A stretch of DNA of 64,000 bases. It comes from Hirudinaria manillensis (Eukaryota > Annelida > Clitellata > Hirudinida > Hirudinidae). Below, piece after piece: positions 59,101 to 64,000 of this stretch. Position numbers and translations under genes: made by a program. Below the pieces are notes generated by a model, which saw only the letters and a program-made list of their open reading frames with translations, had not been told where the DNA came from and ran no database searches. Position 1 is the stretch's first letter; every line of letters starts with the position of its first letter. The stretch lies in the NCBI GenBank assembly GCA_034509925.1, contig CM067531.1, positions 6,157,319-6,221,318 on the forward strand, written 5' to 3'.

Positions 59101-60894
59101 CAGGAATGCGATCATCATGTCGATCAGTTCATAATCATAATGTACTTTAACATGTAACGAGGTGACTCGATTATTCCAAGAAGGTTAAAATGTTTAAATG
59201 TAAATCGACTGACCGTGATGTTCGAAGGATCTGCTGATTCGACGGCCTGCAAAAACATCGACTGAACTTCCCTGTACGAACGACTGTGTTCCACATTGAA
59301 GTACATTTCCTCTCCCCTTCTCTCAACGAGTTCCATTGAAAGTCCTGGCAAAATTATTTCAGAACTACTATTTAGGTCCACTTTATAACAACCAAAACTT
59401 AATTCAATGTCAAAAGGAACGAAACACAAAGTCTAAAATCCAAATGTTTAAAATATAAAAAAACAAAGTTGTATTTCTAAATTACAAGAAGTGACTGAAT
59501 GAAATTAATAATGTCATAAGACTTCAGTCTACCTGATCTTTCAAGTCCTCCCCAGTTGGGTCTTGGATTCACCAAACGATATCTTCGCACGTTCCTGGAT
59601 TTGTGATTCCTTAAAAGACGAGTTCAAGTGAAATGGCATCTCCCGTGACAAATAAATACAAGCAAATCCTTATAATTTGCCTCGAGTCGATTTCTTACTT
59701 TTTGCTGTTTCCAAGGACGTGTGCACCAAAGATCTTCTTCAATTCATTCTCCTGGTTCAAATATCTACAGAAACACATCATTGTATAGCAACAGATGTTT
59801 TGCCATCCTTGAATGGTGGAAGAAATAAAAATAAAAAATAAAACCAACTTGTGCTCAACTTTGAGGACATCTTTGTTTGAACATGTTGCATTCTCGATCT
59901 GCACCTTGCGGTTGTCATCTTTCAGACTCACTTCCTTCAAGATGGCTTCAATATCTTCGTTGTCATTTGTTTCCTTTACAAATGTCAAAATTCAATTTTT
60001 TTTGTCTTAACATGCAGAATGTATGTAATTTTAGAAATGAGTTTTTCAATTTTAATAAAATTTAAAGGAATAGTTTCCAAGTTAATTACTTTTACATCTG
60101 ATTATATATTTTAAACCCAATATATTTTATTTGTTAAATTCAATTTTCAAATTGGAGACCCAGGATAACACCTGATGTGTGAATGCTGGAAACAATTCTT
60201 ATAAATGCATTGAGATCATCAGACAATAATAAAGATGATGAAATAAAGAATGATAAAACACTAGGCTGGAAACCTATTTAAAATCATAGTGTGAGTCAAT
60301 AATGTGTTGGTTATTACAAATGCAAACGTGGTCAATGAAATAACTTCTCTGCAATAATTTAATTTAAGGTTGGGAAATGTTTAACAAGATACAGCAATTG
60401 CTACCTTTGGTTTATTTTTTCTCTTTTTCTTTTTAATCTTCTTTTGTTGGCTCGGTTTTGGGACAACTTCATCCACTCCACTCCCATCCTGCGTCTCATC
60501 TTTATCAGATTCTTCTACCAGCTAGTAAAATAGCAATCAAAACATTAATGACTCATGCAAAACAAAAGGCTTTTGTTACTTAGTACAATTGTATATCTAT
60601 GGATATTAGTTCTTAAAAAAACCTATTCAATTTCGAGTGTTTTAGAGATATAATAAAAAATTAGGCTTAAAGTCGAAATTTTAAATTACAGTTATTACAT
60701 CAGAAAGCTACCAGGCCACTTTACGGGAGCATGGGTTCTCTAAGTAAAAGGTTCCAACAAGAATACATTACCAGATTAAACACATTGCGATTCTTCCTAG
60801 GCACTGCACACTCTTCAATCTCTTCTTCAGTGTGATTGACTGGCGCAAGTCTCTCTTTTTCTTTCTGAAGCAATCTCAAGGCCTTTAAGGACAT
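56142..60894 (-). CDS. TCF25: TCF25 (NULP1/Rqc1 family)
   Basis: Component of the ribosome-associated quality-control complex (yeast Rqc1), also called a bHLH-like nuclear protein in mammals. Exons (minus strand): 60894-60772, 60521-60405, 59973-59849, 59764-59699, 59609-59533, 59344-59214, 59005-58906, 58700-58608, 58533-58441, 58197-57978, 57884-57769, 57370-57215, 56934-56844, 56743 to about 56600, then one or two terminal exons to the stop at 56142. The N-terminus [10 protein letters not shown] matches the family start, followed by a Lys-rich stretch ([11 protein letters not shown]). Family landmarks: [109 protein letters not shown], and an acidic end [14 protein letters not shown]. Exon borders around 56450-56600 are uncertain. 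Confidence 0.95.
58350..58380. repeat. (CCAT)n microsatellite in a TCF25 intron
   Basis: About six consecutive CCAT units between two TCF25 exons. Confidence 0.85.
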
Positions 60895-61555
60895 CGCCGC
60901 TACCTATTATTATTACTACAACCTGATGGCAAACAATCTCAACAGTGCGTAAACAAAGAGTTATATCTCAGTTACGAATTAAAAGTGTAAATAGCGTTTT
61001 TATTAAGCAGTAAATATTTTTTTGTAAAATAATGTTTTGCGATTTTGTAATTAACAAAGTCATTTAAAATTCATTTGTAAGACATAAAATGTTGGGTGGC
61101 TCCGGAAAAATTTACCACATAGTTACCACAGTGATTTATTTAATATTAAAATGTTAATTCATTTATTTTTTACAAATATATCTCATTTCAATAATAATCA
61201 ACCCCCTCGGTAATGGGCCAAAGTGTCTTCAAACTTGTTTTCGCAGCAGTTCAATTTGAATGCCTTTCCCATTTTGGCCAATGTACAATCTCACAATTTC
61301 ACAAGGGAGGGAGCAGAAATTTGTGACTAAAGGCGACGAGGAGAATTCAAAACTGACTTCACACCATCTGAAAATTTTTGAAACAAAATATAACCGTAAA
61401 AAAAAACTTGTTAGCGCCAACAGCGTAAATAACACATTTATTGTTTTTTTTACAGCTGTGGAGATATTATCATTAATTTCCCTGTGCATTAAAAAAAACT
61501 TGTTATGTTTTTCTTCTCTTGAGGAGATAGACCCTAGAGACCTGCTTGTCCTCTC
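60895..61555. other. Upstream region of TCF25
   Basis: Contains the presumed TCF25 promoter on the minus strand. Overlapping open frames on both strands at 61229-61676 (138 and 146 codons) run into the GC-rich repeat and have no motif; I do not accept either as a gene. Confidence 0.35.
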
Positions 61556-61632
61556 CCAGATTTGGCAGGCCCGTCCGACCCAGCCCGATGGATGTAACTG
61601 TTCGACAAGGCCCGGCCCACGTGGGCCCGCTC
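61556..61632. repeat. GC-rich interspersed repeat, possible copy C
   Basis: A GC-rich island (GGCCCGGCCCACGTGGGCCC and a GACCCAGCCCG word) resembling the composition and some words of copies A and B at 11.2 and 14.8 kb. Similarity is looser, so membership in the family is tentative. Confidence 0.35.
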
Positions 61633-62940
61633 GAATTATGCATTCCATAGAAGATCTTGAATTTCTCAATTTCTGAGATTTCTAGGAGGTTGAATCGCTC
61701 TAGAAAGATTGTGAGCTGTCATTTAAGTGATCTTTAAAGTAAAATATGCAAATCTGGGCTGAGAACATGACCCGCCGAAGCCTGCTTTGAAGTGGTGAAC
61801 GCCGGTCCGTTCATTTGTCTGACGCTGATTGGGTCGTCCAAACCCACGGAACGGGCAGAGCCGGGCTTTAGTGAGGGGCATAGTTTTTGTGATGAAATAT
61901 GAAATGGCGGGGAAGTTGATAAATTTATTTGGTCTTCCTTTGCTACCTGCCGACGGTTCTTTATATCATCAAGTGGCCACTCACTTCAAGAAGATTCTTC
62001 TATTTCGGGAAGATTTGTGGAGGTTTGTAAATATTTTAGCATTGCTATCTGTTCCAGATAATCTTCATTGACAGAAATTTATGGTGGCGGAACTTAAATA
62101 TCGTTATTGTTTTAGAATGAAATTTTAGGCCTAAAATTATTTATAGTATTATTCAGTTTTAATTTTCCGATTTATAATATAGGGTAATATTTCCTTTCTT
62201 AAACCAAATTTTTTAACTGGAGAAATTCAAAGGGGAGCCTGCAGATTTATTCAGATTGGAAGCAGACGCTTCCCTTTCCATCGAATCTAGATGCTTCTGC
62301 TCCAACCATAAAAAAGTTAAATCAACTTCTTTACAATAATAATTTGATAATATATCTTGATATTATAAAAAAAACTTTACAAAAACTTTGTAACACTGTT
62401 AAAACAAACGATACATTATCCGTAATTATAGCAAGATTACAGACTGTTTTATTAACTTCCATAACGTTCCATAATATTGTCAAATCTAAACTTCGATTTT
62501 ACAAATAATCTTTCAGACAAATATTTTCTATCAATCGTGTCTTTCTTAATAAATAAAATCATGCGAATAGTTACACATCGAGGATCAAATTGGTTATTAT
62601 TGTAAACGAAATTAGAGGAATCTGATATCATTCAATTATTGCAAAAATGGATTAAATAAATTTTTTGAAAATGTTAATGATTCTCGAAAGCGCAGAAGAT
62701 GGTCATTATAATATGGACATTGATCCACCGCTAAATATTGATCCGTAGGGCCCTTTTAAACCTGCTCTTCATCACCAGCAACACGCAGTGGAAACATTCA
62801 GCTCAGCGTTTAGAATTCCTTTCCACTGATTTCAAAGGAAGTCGATTAAATGTTCTTAATTATTAGAAATATTGTAAACTTCAACAATTGCTAATTGCAA
62901 CGTTGCGATGCTGGTGATATTATTGTAGAGGCAAACAAGA
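61633..62940. other. Gap with a doubtful short exon
   Basis: A frame beginning ATGAAATATGAAATGG at 61891 stays open for about 45 codons up to a possible donor (GTGGAG|GTTTGT) at 62023 and reads protein-like (GKLINLFGLPLLPADGSLYH), but no following exon could be joined. It may be a first exon of a short gene. The rest is AT-rich without signal. Confidence 0.3.
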
Positions 62941-63954
62941 ATGACGTTATCGTTCGGTCGACAGGCTTCCAAGGAAGCCATACAGGAAACAACAAGGAAC
63001 CTCAGATCGAGTTTCACAGAAGGATCGTCAAAAATATTCGGATCCGTTAAGAAAGGCTTCTTCGACGGGATATCTTCCACTTTCGACCAGGTTGTAAATA
63101 TTGTTGGAAGCAACGAGGAAGAAGAAAAGACTTCCAATAACCCAGAAAGTGTGAGTCCCAAGGAAGGACCACCGATTAATCCTCCTTCAACTTCGAGCAA
63201 ACCCAAACCTCCCAAACCCCCTGCTCCGGTAAGCAGGCAGAAATCAAGTGGTTCAAATGGCTCCTTACAGAAGACTTTCGACAGCCAGTCATCAACTGAT
63301 GACCACAGCGATGAAACAAAGACTACTGGCAAACCTCCCTTAAAAAGACGAAACACCAACCCTTTCATGGAGGACTACGAACCAGCTGCAGCGGAAGCAG
63401 ATCTTCCGAGCACCGTTGTGGCCGAAGTTTACCAGATGGTGTCCGCCTTGTACTCGGATAAAAGTGAAGGCGATTCTAAGAGCAACCAGGCCAAAGGGAA
63501 GAGAGATTCTAATAAAACTGATTCTAAGAAACTTTCTCACGAAGATGGAGATTCTGAAGGCACCGAGGGTTGCGATGATGTGGCAAACGACATGGATCCT
63601 GAAGGACAAATCACTGATGAGTCTTCAGACAATGTGGCTCGAGAATGTTCAGATTTTATGAAGACTTTCGTAGACAAAGTTTTTGAATCCAGGTTTGTAT
63701 TAAGGAAATATGTTAAGGTTGTGGAAAATAACATTTTTTTATGCGAAGTAATTACAAAGTGAGCTGGCTTTTATCTTCACATTCGCATTAAATTGACGAT
63801 TCGGCACGTTTTCATCTTCCTAAATTTAAAAATAACGTTCCATATAATTGATGGCCATAAAAACGTCATAAGATATTTTCTATTTCTCGTCTTTTATCAT
63901 TTCAGCGCAGAAATAACTCCAAATTACAAATCCAAATTTTGTGAATTGAGTCAG
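62941..63954 (+). CDS. Unidentified gene, 5' part; acidic and proline-containing protein
   Basis: Exons 62941-63692 and 63906-63954 in phase; a further GT donor follows at 63955, so the gene continues past the window. The first 55 residues are helical and basic to mixed (LRSSFTEGSSKIFGSVKKGFF), then an acidic run (EEEEK), a proline-rich stretch (KPKPPKPPAPVSRQKSS) suited to SH3 binding, a Ser/Asp/Lys-rich low-complexity zone, and then a predicted folded start with FMKTFVDKVFESRS and YKSKFCELSQ at the end. The last block recalls the F-V-x-K-V-F and F-x-E-L pattern of KIAA0513-type proteins, but I hold that loosely. The ATG at 62941 is the first in frame and has no close upstream alternative. 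Confidence 0.7.
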
Positions 63955-64000
63955 GTAACTTACCAAGTTATTTATTACAATAATGAACTAAGTAACTAAC

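Noticed and set aside
61229..61676. Long overlapping frames on both strands
   Set aside because: They overlap each other almost completely and run through a GC-rich repeat; neither has a recognisable domain.

Overview
The window is nuclear DNA of an animal. It is AT-rich, the genes are split by canonical GT-AG introns (many only 51-66 bp long), and the products are metazoan: an NHLH-type neural bHLH factor, an Orb2/CPEB2-4 translational regulator, DYRK1, GSK3, a VWDE-like secreted protein and a SUEL-lectin receptor. Very short introns plus a CYP20-type P450 argue for a compact invertebrate genome and against a vertebrate or a fly. I cannot fix the phylum from sequence alone.

Layout, left to right. 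1.3-4.2 kb (+): CYP20A1-like P450. 5.1-7.15 kb (-): a full-length, intronless, heavily broken retrocopy of the AAA+ ATPase VCP/p97. 9.4-10.1 kb (-): NHLH (HEN) bHLH gene in one exon. 11.1-12.4 kb: transposon debris, with a GC-rich repeat and a decayed Ty3/Gypsy integrase. 12.8-13.7 kb (-): VCPKMT/METTL21D, the lysine methyltransferase whose known substrate is VCP. 14.4-14.7 kb (+): a two-exon 63-residue ORF of unknown function. 15.6-18.3 kb (+): membrane-anchored cyclophilin, tail to tail with TAF10 (18.4-19.0 kb, -). 19.9-21.3 kb (-): a second decayed Gypsy element. 22.6-27.5 kb (+): DYRK1, then a 76-residue two-TM ORF, then GSK3 (28.7-31.4 kb, -) convergent with DYRK1. 32.3-33.0 kb: decayed hAT transposase. 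34.4-37.2 kb (+): SUEL/CUB/sushi receptor. 37.9-38.6 kb (+): calmodulin-like EF-hand protein. 39.1-42.8 kb (+): CPEB2-4. 45.5-54.6 kb (-): VWDE-like protein. 56.1-60.9 kb (-): TCF25. 62.9 kb to the window end (+): the 5' part of an unidentified acidic, proline-containing gene.

The genes are mostly unrelated housekeeping or signalling genes, as expected for eukaryotic gene order. Two neighbourhoods have functional echoes: DYRK1 (known in other animals as a priming kinase for GSK3 substrates) sits head-on to GSK3, and a dead VCP copy lies near the VCP methyltransferase. The most notable protein-level observation is that the GSK3 first exon keeps the conserved MSGRP start but has alanine where the inhibitory Ser9 site would be. 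I found no CRISPR arrays, operons, rRNA or convincing tRNA. No clearly new multi-gene system is evident; the candidates most worth checking are the GSK3 N-terminus, the lectin receptor tail and the two small ORFs.
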